64,000 bases of DNA, taken from the NCBI RefSeq assembly GCF_018129085.1, contig NZ_JAAGBB010000006.1, forward strand, positions 1 to 64,000, in the 5' to 3' direction. The position numbers and the translations under genes were made by a program. Numbering within the stretch: the stretch's first letter is position 1; each line of letters begins with the position of its first letter. The notes beneath the pieces are model-generated. The model saw only the letters and a program-made list of their open reading frames with translations. It was not told the origin of the DNA and did no database searches. The DNA comes from Plastoroseomonas hellenica. GTDB lineage: Bacteria > Pseudomonadota > Alphaproteobacteria > Acetobacterales > Acetobacteraceae. Positions 9,347 through 17,992 of the stretch are shown here, one piece after another.

Positions 9347-10334
9347 GAGCGTCCGCGCACTGAAGCCGAAGTCCCACAAGCCGGCGAAGCAGCAAACGGT
9401 AAAGCCGTCGAAGCGGTCAGCGTCTCCTGGCGCCCCCGAGACGCGGCCGGGTCCACCCATCCAAATTCCCACGAGAGACACGATGAAGCCAAACTGTAGT
9501 CCGCAGTACGCTACGCTGCTCGACCACCTAGACCCGGCGGTTATCTGCGAGAACTTTGAAACGATCGATGAGGCTGCGGCGGAGTCCGACGTTCGTTCAG
9601 CGTCACTCCTCCGACATGGCACCAATGAAGCACGATCTCTCGCGCGAGACCTGAAGCGCTGCATGCGCAATGGACGCTGCGGACTCTCGATCTGCCCGCT
9701 TTGCTGGAGGGAGGCACGCCGAGAGCTTGCTGCTCACACCCTAGATCTGCTGGCCCCCTACGAGGATCTGGAGATGCTCCACATCGTGCCGGAAGGTGCG
9801 GCCTTCGGCGAATGTGCGCTGAGGTCTTTCGAGCCGCGCAGATTCCGCAACTCAGTCCGCGCAGTGATCGCGCGCACGGGGCGCCTAAATGGCCTCCTGA
9901 TCGGTGGTGTCGACCTCGACTTCGACGCCACCACCCGCCTGTTGCAACCACATATCCACGCCATAATAGCTGGCGACCGCGGCGGCCTCACGGATGCGAT
10001 TCGAAAGTCATATCAGCGACGCTCCCGTGCTAGCCCCAGTGTGCCCCGACGCGTCTATCGCCAGGTTCTGGTGAAGGAGATCGGCCCTACAGTTGAAGAT
10101 CGTGCCAGCGCCGTGACCTACACCGCGAAGGGCTACATTCGCGAGATACGCTCATACACGGGAGAGAAGGGGCGCCCGAGGCGTAGCCGGCCATTCCGCC
10201 TTAGCGAGCCTCTCCATGCGGAGGAGCTTCTCTGGCGTGCGCATCTCAGCGCCGCGGAGTTCCGGCTGCACATGGGCGTGCCGCGCGGTCCTGCGCGGTC
10301 GCTTCGCACAGCCTGCGAGACCGCGTGCCGATGA
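9333..10334 (+). CDS. HUH-like replication initiator-type protein
   Basis: A protein of 333 residues from ATG at 9333. After a basic, disordered N-terminus it has a Cys cluster (CMRNGRCGLSICPLCW) that looks zinc-binding, then a His-hydrophobic-His motif (QPHIHAII, H207 and H209), and two downstream tyrosines (Y263, Y268) in a YTAKGYI stretch. Cys cluster, HUH and Tyr in this order are seen in rolling-circle Rep proteins and related relaxases. I infer a replication or nicking protein for an excised island. The match is motif level only. It overlaps the preceding HTH gene. Confidence 0.6.
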   Translation: MAKAESVRALKPKSHKPAKQQTVKPSKRSASPGAPETRPGPPIQIPTRDTMKPNCSPQYATLLDHLDPAVICENFETIDEAAAESDVRSASLLRHGTNEARSLARDLKRCMRNGRCGLSICPLCWREARRELAAHTLDLLAPYEDLEMLHIVPEGAAFGECALRSFEPRRFRNSVRAVIARTGRLNGLLIGGVDLDFDATTRLLQPHIHAIIAGDRGGLTDAIRKSYQRRSRASPSVPRRVYRQVLVKEIGPTVEDRASAVTYTAKGYIREIRSYTGEKGRPRRSRPFRLSEPLHAEELLWRAHLSAAEFRLHMGVPRGPARSLRTACETACR

Positions 10335-10360
10335 GAGCCCGGGAACCTCCGCGCCGTCGA

Positions 10361-10380
10361 CGTGTCGACATGTCGACACG
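10361..10380. repeat. 20-bp perfect palindrome within three GTCGAC iterons
   Basis: CGTGTCGACATGTCGACACG is a perfect palindrome. Together with an upstream copy, GTCGAC occurs three times at exact 8-base steps (10356, 10364, 10372). It lies between the HUH-like gene and the DUF927-like gene, so it could be an operator or part of a replication origin. No known consensus is matched. Confidence 0.5.
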
Positions 10381-10586
10381 ACTCACAAGACCGCCCACGC
10401 GCTGCGCCAACATCCTTTGCAGTGTTGCGATCAGGCCTGTGTTTGGATGGCCTAGATCGCCTCCCCGAGGGCCTCCGCAGCCATTTTGACGTTTCAAATC
10501 GCCATTTTCCGACTGCGCGACGTGCACAGCTCGGCTTCGCTCGATGTGCGCGAACGCTTTCCTTTTGCTCAAGGGATTTCACCACC

Positions 10587-12329
10587 GTGACCTCGAACCG
10601 TGAACGTCGAGCGAAGATCGCTCGCCTACCCTTCTCCACGACGGATGACCAAGTTGCGGCGGACAACAGTACTGCGATCACGGTGCGCGGCTTCGGCGAT
10701 AGCGAGGACGGAAGAGCCTATGTCCTATTATCGTGGGTCGATCCACGCGACGGCAAGCGCCGGAGGGAGCTTCTCGCTCCACTCAGCCAGGTTTTTGCCG
10801 GTGGAGACATTCAGAAGAAGCTAGCCGATATGCGCGCGCCCGGGCTTCGGCAGCAAGACCTTGCTCGGCTGCGGGATGTCATTAACTCGGCTGCCGAGGC
10901 AGCGCCGAGCACGTTCGAGGTCGCAACACGGCTGGGATGGATCAAGGATCGCTTCGTCCTCCCTGGCCAGGTTTTTGGCAAGGCGGCCGGCGTGCGGATT
11001 GCGCTGGATGCTGGCGGACGGGAAGAACGATTCAGCCGGTACCGTGTCGGCGGCACATTGAAAGGCTTCAGAAAGATAGCGAAGCTGGCGCAAAACAACA
11101 GCCGGTTACGTCTTCAATTGTGCGTCGCGTTTGCTGGTCCGATCATCGGCCTCCTCGGGGTTGAGCCCGTTATGGTGCTGATTGTGGGGCCTCCCGGAAC
11201 CGGTAAGTCGACCCTGCTCATCGTGGTCAGCTCGGTCTATGGGCAGCATTCCGACGAGACGATCGCTGACCGGCTCGGTGCGGTGATGCCGCTCAACGCC
11301 ACGGTGAACGACCTGGAGGACGAGCTGATCGCCGCACGGCATACCTTCCTGCCGCTCGACGAGACGCGCGCTGGAGCTGCTGCTTCAGTGGTTGAGTTCG
11401 TCATGCGCGTCGACAGCGGCTTCGAGAAAGGTCGCCAGGGATCAGGTCGGACGCGGCAGGCCGCGGTGGTGCCGGTAGTCATCACGTCAAACAAGGCCCT
11501 GGATGAGCTCGCCCCGGCTGGGGAGAAGGTCGATCGCGCTCACCACGACCGGCTGATCGGGGTACCCTTCCTCGACGAGAAGGGCAGGGTGTTCGAGGAT
11601 CTTCACGGGCGTGATGATGAGAAGGAGCTCCTCGCTGACCTCCGGGCTCTAGCGCGGAAGAACTTTGGCGTTGCCTCGCACCACCTGGTCGAGCAGTTGG
11701 TTGAGCGGGTGGACGCGGACAAGGACGGTTTGACGAAGCAGCTGCAGAAGTGGCGTGAGGAGTATCTGAGGGCGGCCCGCGATCTCCCTGGACCGGCAGG
11801 GGGTTTGGAGCGAGTTCACCAGCGCTTCGCAACTCTGTTTGCCGCGGGTCGGTTCGCGACGAGCACGGGCCTTGTGAAGTGGCACCCCGGACTCCTGCGC
11901 AAGGACCTGCTGAAATGCGCGCTAGCTCATGCTCAGCTATGCGCGGAAGCCGAGCTACGGCAGCGCGATCCGCTGGCGCGGCTGCGGGCCTATTTTCGCG
12001 AGCACCACGGTGAGTTCGTCGACCTTGGTAAGGAGCCGGAGCGCTACGCGTCTCGGGGCGAGGCACTGGCCTGCTTGGGCTTCCTCTTTCGGCACGGGAA
12101 GCGCGGCGACGAAGTGCTGATCACTGAAGCACGGGCCGCGGAGATTGTCGGTGGGGAGACGAACTTGACCAGGGTGAGGCGAGCGCTCGACAAGCTCGGG
12201 GCGCTCGCCACCGCTGGTGAGCATCGCTTCTCTGTGCGCAGGCCGGTCGGCAAAAAGCGCGATGGCGAGCGCCTGCGGCTCCACGTGCTGGCGATCCGCC
12301 GGTCGGCGTTGGAAGGCGTTGGAGGCTGA
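10587..12329 (+). CDS. DUF927-type ATPase (helicase-like)
   Basis: A P-loop protein of about 580 residues. A substrate-like N-terminal half contains VATRLGWIKDRFVLPGQVF and CVAFAGPIIGLLGVEPVMVLI, followed by Walker A (GPPGTGKST) and an acidic LPLDETR box that may act as Walker B. This layout matches DUF927 proteins of integrative elements, thought to be helicases or primase partners in element replication. GTG at 10587 is preferred because coding character begins there; the frame is open back to 10362, but that stretch contains the palindrome. A hairpin terminator follows. Confidence 0.72.
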   Translation: MTSNRERRAKIARLPFSTTDDQVAADNSTAITVRGFGDSEDGRAYVLLSWVDPRDGKRRRELLAPLSQVFAGGDIQKKLADMRAPGLRQQDLARLRDVINSAAEAAPSTFEVATRLGWIKDRFVLPGQVFGKAAGVRIALDAGGREERFSRYRVGGTLKGFRKIAKLAQNNSRLRLQLCVAFAGPIIGLLGVEPVMVLIVGPPGTGKSTLLIVVSSVYGQHSDETIADRLGAVMPLNATVNDLEDELIAARHTFLPLDETRAGAAASVVEFVMRVDSGFEKGRQGSGRTRQAAVVPVVITSNKALDELAPAGEKVDRAHHDRLIGVPFLDEKGRVFEDLHGRDDEKELLADLRALARKNFGVASHHLVEQLVERVDADKDGLTKQLQKWREEYLRAARDLPGPAGGLERVHQRFATLFAAGRFATSTGLVKWHPGLLRKDLLKCALAHAQLCAEAELRQRDPLARLRAYFREHHGEFVDLGKEPERYASRGEALACLGFLFRHGKRGDEVLITEARAAEIVGGETNLTRVRRALDKLGALATAGEHRFSVRRPVGKKRDGERLRLHVLAIRRSALEGVGG

Positions 12330-12376
12330 GGTCATGGTCATGTGACCCTCCGCCCGGGACCTGTGTGCGTTGCTGA

Positions 12377-12402
12377 TGCGGGGGCACGCTGCCCCCGCAT
12401 TT
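12377..12402 (+). terminator. Rho-independent-type terminator
   Basis: A perfect 10-bp stem (TGCGGGGGCA, loop CGC, TGCCCCCGCA) followed by TTT, starting 47 bases after the DUF927-like gene. Confidence 0.7.
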
Positions 12403-12658
12403 CCGGCCACCCACTCTCGAATCCGCATGCAAGACTCGCGCCGAATTGTCAGCCTGAACGGGATGCGGAAATCAGGCTTGCGCCCCAGCAGACTTCACTA
12501 GACGCCCGCCACCGACGAGCCAGCCTGCTGCTCGAGTGGCGGCGCCAGGCTGGGAGGGGACGACGCCCGGCGTCGTCCGGACGGAGCCAGAGGTCCCGCC
12601 CAGCCTGGCGCCGGTTCGCGTTGTCGAGGATCCGCCGCCGCGGCCGCAGGCTCCGGCA

Positions 12659-12847
12659 CTCGGCCGGAAAAGCTACTTCTTTGCGGGCTCGCTGGATGGC
12701 GGCAGGCGAGCCGCTATCATCTACACCCTGGTCGGCACAGCGGAACTCAACGGTTGGGATCCGCAGACCTATTTCCGCGTGCTCCTCGACCGCATCGCCG
12801 ACCACCCGATCAACCGCATCGGCAACTCGCCCCTTGGAGCCTACGGC
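12659..12847 (+). pseudogene. IS66 transposase (TnpC) remnant
   Basis: The translation GRKSYFFAGSLDGGRRAAIIY followed by LVGTAELNGWDP and RIADHPINRI is the conserved C-terminal end of IS66-family TnpC. Only about 60 residues are recognisable; upstream residues have diverged and the usual ending is lost. No terminal repeats were found. Together with 20985-21217 and 55981-56193 it shows repeated IS66 decay in this island. The rest of 12403-13283 holds no gene I can support. Confidence 0.75.
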
Positions 12848-13283
12848 CCAACAGCACCTGAGCCGCGGCAAGCCGCCGCGACCGTAGCCGTCGGTGCACG
12901 CTTGCGCTGATTCCCCGGATCGCGGTCGGGGCGGTAGCTGCAGTCGTCGCACCAAGGGGCGCAGTACCGATGTCGTCCCGCGGGGTTCGGCTGGCGCCGC
13001 ATAAGCTTTCCGCTCAGGAAGGCCGAAAAGCTCGGCGTACGGGCCTGTGCGGGTGGGTAAGGCTATCACCCTAGCGTGGCAACGCTTCGCCCGCCCCACA
13101 GGTCTGCTGTGGGCCTTCACGGCGCGTATCAAATCGCCTCCTACCGCAGTGGTGTGTTGCTGCGCCGCAACACCAGGACACCTTCCCGGATATCTCGGCT
13201 TGCAATCATGCCGGCCGGCTTGTTGCGCGGTTGCATCCCTGCATGATCGGCAACTCGGAAGCGCAGCTTGTTAGGGAAGACTC
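12848..13283. other. Intergenic region, no gene recognised
   Basis: The stretch between the IS66 remnant and the autotransporter. Frames are open on both strands, but none has a plausible start and composition together. It probably holds the autotransporter promoter. Codon-like stretches on the minus strand could be the decayed end of an older gene. Confidence 0.4.
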
Positions 13284-16200
13284 ATGGACGCGAGTGTCGA
13301 TGCCGGTTCTGCGGGTCCGTGGGTCACCCGAAGGGCAAGGCTGCTCGCCGGCGCCTCCGGCGCCGCGCTGGCCATCGCCTGCTGGCTCGCGCCGCCGGTA
13401 GCGGCCGCGGACTACACGGCGGACAGCGACGCGACGCTGCGCGCCGCCATCACCGCGGCGAATGGCAGCCCCGACGCGAGCTCGACCATCACCCTGACCG
13501 GCAGCTTCGCCGTGCTGTCGCAGCTCACCCCGCCAGGCAGGCAAATCACCATCGTCGCGCAAGGCTTCACCCTGTCGGGGCTCGACAATGCGGCTGGCGC
13601 GGGCGGCAGCATCGCGTTCGGCAGTACGTTCCCAAGCGGCACCCTGACGATTTTCGGCACGCTCGTCGGCGGCGCCGGGACTGGGGGGAACGGCGGGACC
13701 GGCCTGTCCGTGAATTCCGGGAGCCTGACCGCGACCGGCACCATCGTCAACAACGGCACGATCACCGGCGGTGCCAGCAGCGGCGGCACCGGCGGCACGG
13801 GCGCAGCAACCACGAACGGCGTCGCCCTGGTCAACAATGGCACGATCACCGGCGGCGTTTCGAGTACAACAGGCGGAGGCGTCGGCGCGCAGATCGGCAA
13901 TGCCGGTACGCTCGTCAACAACGGGACGATCCGGGGCGGGATCGGCCAGACGGCCGGCGGCCAGGGTGTCGTGTTGGCTGGGACCTCCAGACCGGCCACG
14001 CTCCTCAACGCCGGCACCATTCTCGGCGGTTCGGACGTGACCGGCACGGTCGGCGCCGCCGCGATCAGGGTCACCGCGCTCAACACGGTCACCAACCTCA
14101 TCACCAACACCGGCAGGATCGAAGGCGGGGCCGGCGCCGTGGCGATCTTCGCAAGCGCGCCTGGTGTCAACTTAGCTGTGATCAACAGTGGCGCGATCCG
14201 GGCTGGCGCCGGCCAGGCCGACGCTATTCAGTTCGGAAGCACCGGCACCGGCACGCTGGAACTGCAACCGGGGTCGGTGATCGTCGGCAATGTGGTCGCG
14301 GGATCCGGGGTCAATGACACGCTCCGTCTCGCCGGGACCGGGGCCGCCATCCTCGACGGCGCCATCGGCGACGGCGGGCAGTATCGCGGCTTCGACATCG
14401 TCCAGAAGACCGGCGCCGGCACCTGGATCCTGACCGGGGACAGCACCGTCACCAGCGCCTTCCAGCTCCAGGACGGCACGCTGCAGATTGGCAATGGCGG
14501 CACCAGCGGCAACCTGGCCGGCGCCATCGCCAATGCCGGTACGCTCGTCTTCAACCGCAGCGACACGCTGACCCATACGGGCCTCATCTCCGGCACCGGC
14601 GCCGTGCAGCAGAGCGGCACCGGCACCACCATCCTGAGCGGCGCGAACACCTATACCGGCGGCACCACGATCAATGCCGGCACGCTCGCCATCGCCCAGG
14701 ATGCGGCGCTCGGTGCGGCGGCCGGCGCGCTCGCCTTCAATGGCGGCGCGCTGCGCTTCGATGCCGGCTTCGATCTCTCGGCCACGCGCGCGATCAGCAT
14801 CGCCACGGGCGGTGGCACCATCGACACCAACGGCTTCACCACGACGATCGCGCAGGTCATCACCGGCACCGGCGCACTGACCGTCGCCGGCGGCGGCACG
14901 CTGATCCTGACCGGCGCCAACACCCATGCCGGCGGCACCATCCTCACCCGGGGGACGCTGGCGATCGCCCAGGATGCGGCGCTCGGCGCCGCGACCGGCC
15001 CGCTCACCTTCAATGGCGGCACGCTGCGCTTCGATGCCGGCTTCACCGTCGCGGCTTCTCGCGCCGTCGGCATCACCGCCGCTGGCGGCACCGTCGACAG
15101 CAATGGCCAGACCGCCACCGTGGCCGGGGCCATCGCCGGCCCCGGCGGGCTGACCATCACCGGCGGCGGCACCGTGATCCTGACCGGCGCGAGCAGCTAC
15201 ACCGGCGGCACCACCATCGCTGCCGGCACGCTCCAGCTCGGCGCCGGCGGCACCAGCGGCAGCATCACCGGCAACGTGCTGAACAACGGCACGCTGACCT
15301 TCAACCGCAGTGACGGCGTGATCTTTGCCGGCGCCATCTCCGGCACCGGCGCGGTGCGCCAGGACGGCACCGGCACCACCATCCTGACCGGCGAGAACAC
15401 CTATACCGGCGGCACCACCATCACCCAGGGCACGCTGCAGCTCGGCAATGGCGGCACCTCCGGCAGCATCCTCGGCAATGTCGTCAATAACAGCCTGCAC
15501 AGCCTGGTCTTCAATCGCAGCAACACGCTGGTCTTCCCTGGCGTGATCTCCGGCACCGGCGCCGTCCGGCAGGAAGGCACCGGCACCACCGTGCTCACCG
15601 GCGCCAACACCTATTCCGGCCCGACCTCCGTCAACGCCGGCACCCTCCAGGCCGGCGCTACGAACACCTTCAGCCCGGCCTCCGCGGTGACGGTCGCATC
15701 GACCGGCACGCTGGCGCTGGCCGGCTTCGACCAGACCGTCGCGGGGCTGACCAATGCCGGGCTGGTCACGCTCGGCGGCGCGCCGGGGACGCGGCTGACC
15801 GTCGCCGGCAACTATGTGGGGCAGGGCGGCATCCTGGCGCTGAACACCGTCCTCGGCGGCGACAGCTCCGCCACCGACCGGCTGGTGATCCAGGGTGGCA
15901 CCGCGACCGGCGACACGCGCGTCCGCGTCACCAATATCGGCGGCCCCGGCGCGCTGACCACCGAGGGCATCCAGGTCGTGCAGGTGGCGAATGGCGGCAG
16001 CACCGCGGCGGGCGCCTTCCGGCTCGACACCCGCGTCGCGGCCGGCGCCTTCGAGTACCAGCTCTTCCGCGGCGGCAATGCCAGCGCCGATGACTGGTAT
16101 CTCCGCTCCTTCCTGACGGACACGCCGGTCTCGCCGGGCACGCCGGCGCTGCCGGGCTCGCCCGGCATTCCGCTCTACCGGCCGGAGGTGCCGCTCTATG

Positions 16201-17159
16201 CGCCGGTCGCAGCACTCGGACGGCAGATGGGCCTGGCGACGCTCGCCTCGATCGGCAGCCTGCATGAGCGGGTCGGCGAGCAGGAGAACATCCGCGACCT
16301 CGCCGGCGCCAGCCCCTACGCCAATGGCGCCTGGGCGCGCGCCTTCGGGGAGCGGGCGCGCAGCCGCTGGGATGGCCCGGCCGCGTCGCGCGCCACCGGC
16401 AACCTGGTCGGGCTGCAGGCCGGCTTCGACATCCTGCGCACCAACCCCTATGCCGGCGGCCACCGCGACCATGCCGGCATCTACGTCGCCTACACCGACT
16501 ACAACGCGCCCAACGTCTCCGGCTTCGCGGTCGGCCGGCAGCAGCGCGTGGGCCGGCTCCTGATGAGCGGCCCCTCGGTCGGCGCCTATTGGACGCATTT
16601 CGGACCGAGCGGCTGGTATGTCGATGCGGTGTTCCAGGCCAACTGGTTCGACGTGAAGGCGAGCTCGGATTTCGGCGCCGGCATCAGCACCAACGGCACC
16701 GGCTATGCGGCGTCGCTGGAGGCGGGCTACCCGATCCGCTTCGGCCAGGCCGGGCGCTGGCAGATCGAGCCGCAGGCGCAGGTGATCTGGCAGAGCGTCT
16801 CGGTCGACCGCGCGCGCGACCAGTTCTCGAGCGTCGACTGGGACGAGGATGACGCGGTGACGGGGCGCCTGGGCGCGCGGCTGCAATACACCGGCCGCGA
16901 TGAGCGCACCCTGTGGCAGCCCTATGCCAAGGTGAACCTGTGGCATGCCTTCTCGGGCAGCGACCGGATCCGCTTCGGCAGCAGCGCGCCGATCGAGAGC
17001 AGCTTCGGCGAGACGGCGCTGGAGGTCGGCGCGGGGATCACCGCGCGGGTGAACCAGACGACCAGCTTCTACGCGCATGCCGATTACCGCTGGTCGCTCG
17101 GCGGCGACAGCCGCCAGACCGCGACGCAAGGCAGCATCGGCATTCGCTTCAACTGGTAG
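13284..17159 (+). CDS. Autotransporter with beta-helix passenger (type Va secretion)
   Basis: An outer-membrane autotransporter of 1291 residues. A long signal peptide (hydrophobic LAGASGAALAIACWLA, cleavage near VAAA/DYT, about residue 41) precedes a Gly/Thr/Asn-rich passenger with autotransporter-associated beta-strand repeats such as GTGTTILSGANTYTGGTT, repeated about five times. A Pro-rich linker (SPGTPALPGSPGIPLYRPE) leads to a C-terminal barrel of about 270 residues ending in GSIGIRFNW; the terminal aromatic is needed for BAM recognition. AGGGAAG precedes the ATG. No protease or lipase active site is seen, so an adhesin is likely. GC content resembles the host more than neighbouring island genes. 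Confidence 0.93.
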   Translation: MDASVDAGSAGPWVTRRARLLAGASGAALAIACWLAPPVAAADYTADSDATLRAAITAANGSPDASSTITLTGSFAVLSQLTPPGRQITIVAQGFTLSGLDNAAGAGGSIAFGSTFPSGTLTIFGTLVGGAGTGGNGGTGLSVNSGSLTATGTIVNNGTITGGASSGGTGGTGAATTNGVALVNNGTITGGVSSTTGGGVGAQIGNAGTLVNNGTIRGGIGQTAGGQGVVLAGTSRPATLLNAGTILGGSDVTGTVGAAAIRVTALNTVTNLITNTGRIEGGAGAVAIFASAPGVNLAVINSGAIRAGAGQADAIQFGSTGTGTLELQPGSVIVGNVVAGSGVNDTLRLAGTGAAILDGAIGDGGQYRGFDIVQKTGAGTWILTGDSTVTSAFQLQDGTLQIGNGGTSGNLAGAIANAGTLVFNRSDTLTHTGLISGTGAVQQSGTGTTILSGANTYTGGTTINAGTLAIAQDAALGAAAGALAFNGGALRFDAGFDLSATRAISIATGGGTIDTNGFTTTIAQVITGTGALTVAGGGTLILTGANTHAGGTILTRGTLAIAQDAALGAATGPLTFNGGTLRFDAGFTVAASRAVGITAAGGTVDSNGQTATVAGAIAGPGGLTITGGGTVILTGASSYTGGTTIAAGTLQLGAGGTSGSITGNVLNNGTLTFNRSDGVIFAGAISGTGAVRQDGTGTTILTGENTYTGGTTITQGTLQLGNGGTSGSILGNVVNNSLHSLVFNRSNTLVFPGVISGTGAVRQEGTGTTVLTGANTYSGPTSVNAGTLQAGATNTFSPASAVTVASTGTLALAGFDQTVAGLTNAGLVTLGGAPGTRLTVAGNYVGQGGILALNTVLGGDSSATDRLVIQGGTATGDTRVRVTNIGGPGALTTEGIQVVQVANGGSTAAGAFRLDTRVAAGAFEYQLFRGGNASADDWYLRSFLTDTPVSPGTPALPGSPGIPLYRPEVPLYAPVAALGRQMGLATLASIGSLHERVGEQENIRDLAGASPYANGAWARAFGERARSRWDGPAASRATGNLVGLQAGFDILRTNPYAGGHRDHAGIYVAYTDYNAPNVSGFAVGRQQRVGRLLMSGPSVGAYWTHFGPSGWYVDAVFQANWFDVKASSDFGAGISTNGTGYAASLEAGYPIRFGQAGRWQIEPQAQVIWQSVSVDRARDQFSSVDWDEDDAVTGRLGARLQYTGRDERTLWQPYAKVNLWHAFSGSDRIRFGSSAPIESSFGETALEVGAGITARVNQTTSFYAHADYRWSLGGDSRQTATQGSIGIRFNW
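14691..15044 (+). repeat. 273-bp tandem module in the autotransporter
   Basis: The block starting ATCGCCCAGGATGCGGCGCT at 14691 recurs at 14964, and GATGCCGGCTTC recurs at 14760 and 15033, both exactly 273 bases apart. This gives a 91-residue repeated passenger unit, so copy number could vary by recombination without a frameshift. Confidence 0.8.
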
Positions 17160-17170
17160 CGTCCGCGCCC

Positions 17171-17195
17171 GCCCGGCCCTCCGGGAGGGCCGGGC
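17171..17195 (+). terminator. GC hairpin after the autotransporter
   Basis: A 10-bp stem (GCCCGGCCCT / AGGGCCGGGC) with a five-base loop starts 11 bases after the autotransporter stop. There is no T run, so its efficiency as an intrinsic terminator is uncertain. Confidence 0.5.
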
Positions 17196-17992
17196 AGCAG
17201 CCAACCCGGAGCGCCGCGATACGGATCTGGAGCGGCCGCTGCAACGGATGGACCAACCGCGATCAAGCATGGCACCCGCTCATCATCGTGTGGTTTCACC
17301 TCGGGCCCTGCCGTTCTTTCAGCCGCTGGGTACCGGCGGCGATGAGAGAGGCGGACCTGCTCGGAAAACGCTGCGGATTGGATCGGAAGCTGCCAGCCCT
17401 TAGTGCATTTTCCTGGATGTGCACTATCGCCTGGACCCCCGTCCGGATGTCGGTACGGTCGAATTTGGCTGCGGAAGCCACTCATGCGGCGTCAGCTTGA
17501 TAAGCGTCTCCATCGACAGCCTCGCGGCGCGTAGTGCTGGTCGGCTGACCTGCGCGGCTGCCGGGCGGACTCAAACATCCACCGTTGGCCTCGCACCGCT
17601 CCTTCGAGCTCTCTTATGCGTCTCGTACGAGGCATCCTCAGAACACACAGACGAGATCGTCACCTCCGTCATGCTCACCACATCGGCAAACAATCGCTCA
17701 TCGCCACAAGGCCGCCATCTAACGGTCTGTTCGGGTGCTCAGACATGCTAAAGTGCTACCGCGCCGTTGCCACTTGATGGCATCTCGATGGCCGTTATCC
17801 CGGTGGACCGACGCGCCTACGACTGCGTGCTTAAAGATTGATGACCGGCTGTGTGCCTGCGAATCAAGCTATAGCGGTAACTTCTGGGTACGATTCCGCG
17901 TAAAGGCGCCGTCATTTCGATAGACACTCATAGTCGTTTCGCGCATCCTTTTTTTTAAAGGTGAATCCGCTTCTTCAAGCTGGAGGCCTCAC
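17196..17992. other. Long intergenic region, no gene recognised
   Basis: About 800 bases. Short frames exist on both strands, but none has a ribosome site with convincing protein composition. The last 150 bases become AT-rich, with a run of T near 17950, and probably carry the promoter of the secreted-protein gene starting at 17993. Confidence 0.45.

Noticed and set aside
12449-13132. Minus-strand frame of 227 codons across the IS66 remnant
   Set aside because: It runs antisense through the recognisable TnpC piece, lacks a ribosome site and has no family. Only its first 60 residues look protein-like, so it may be a decayed gene at most.
14172-17270. Minus-strand open frame of over 1000 codons opposite the autotransporter
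   Set aside because: It is the antisense of a repeat-rich, GC-rich gene; the translation is low complexity (runs of AGAGDG-like repeats) and shows no domain. The plus-strand frame has a signal peptide and barrel.
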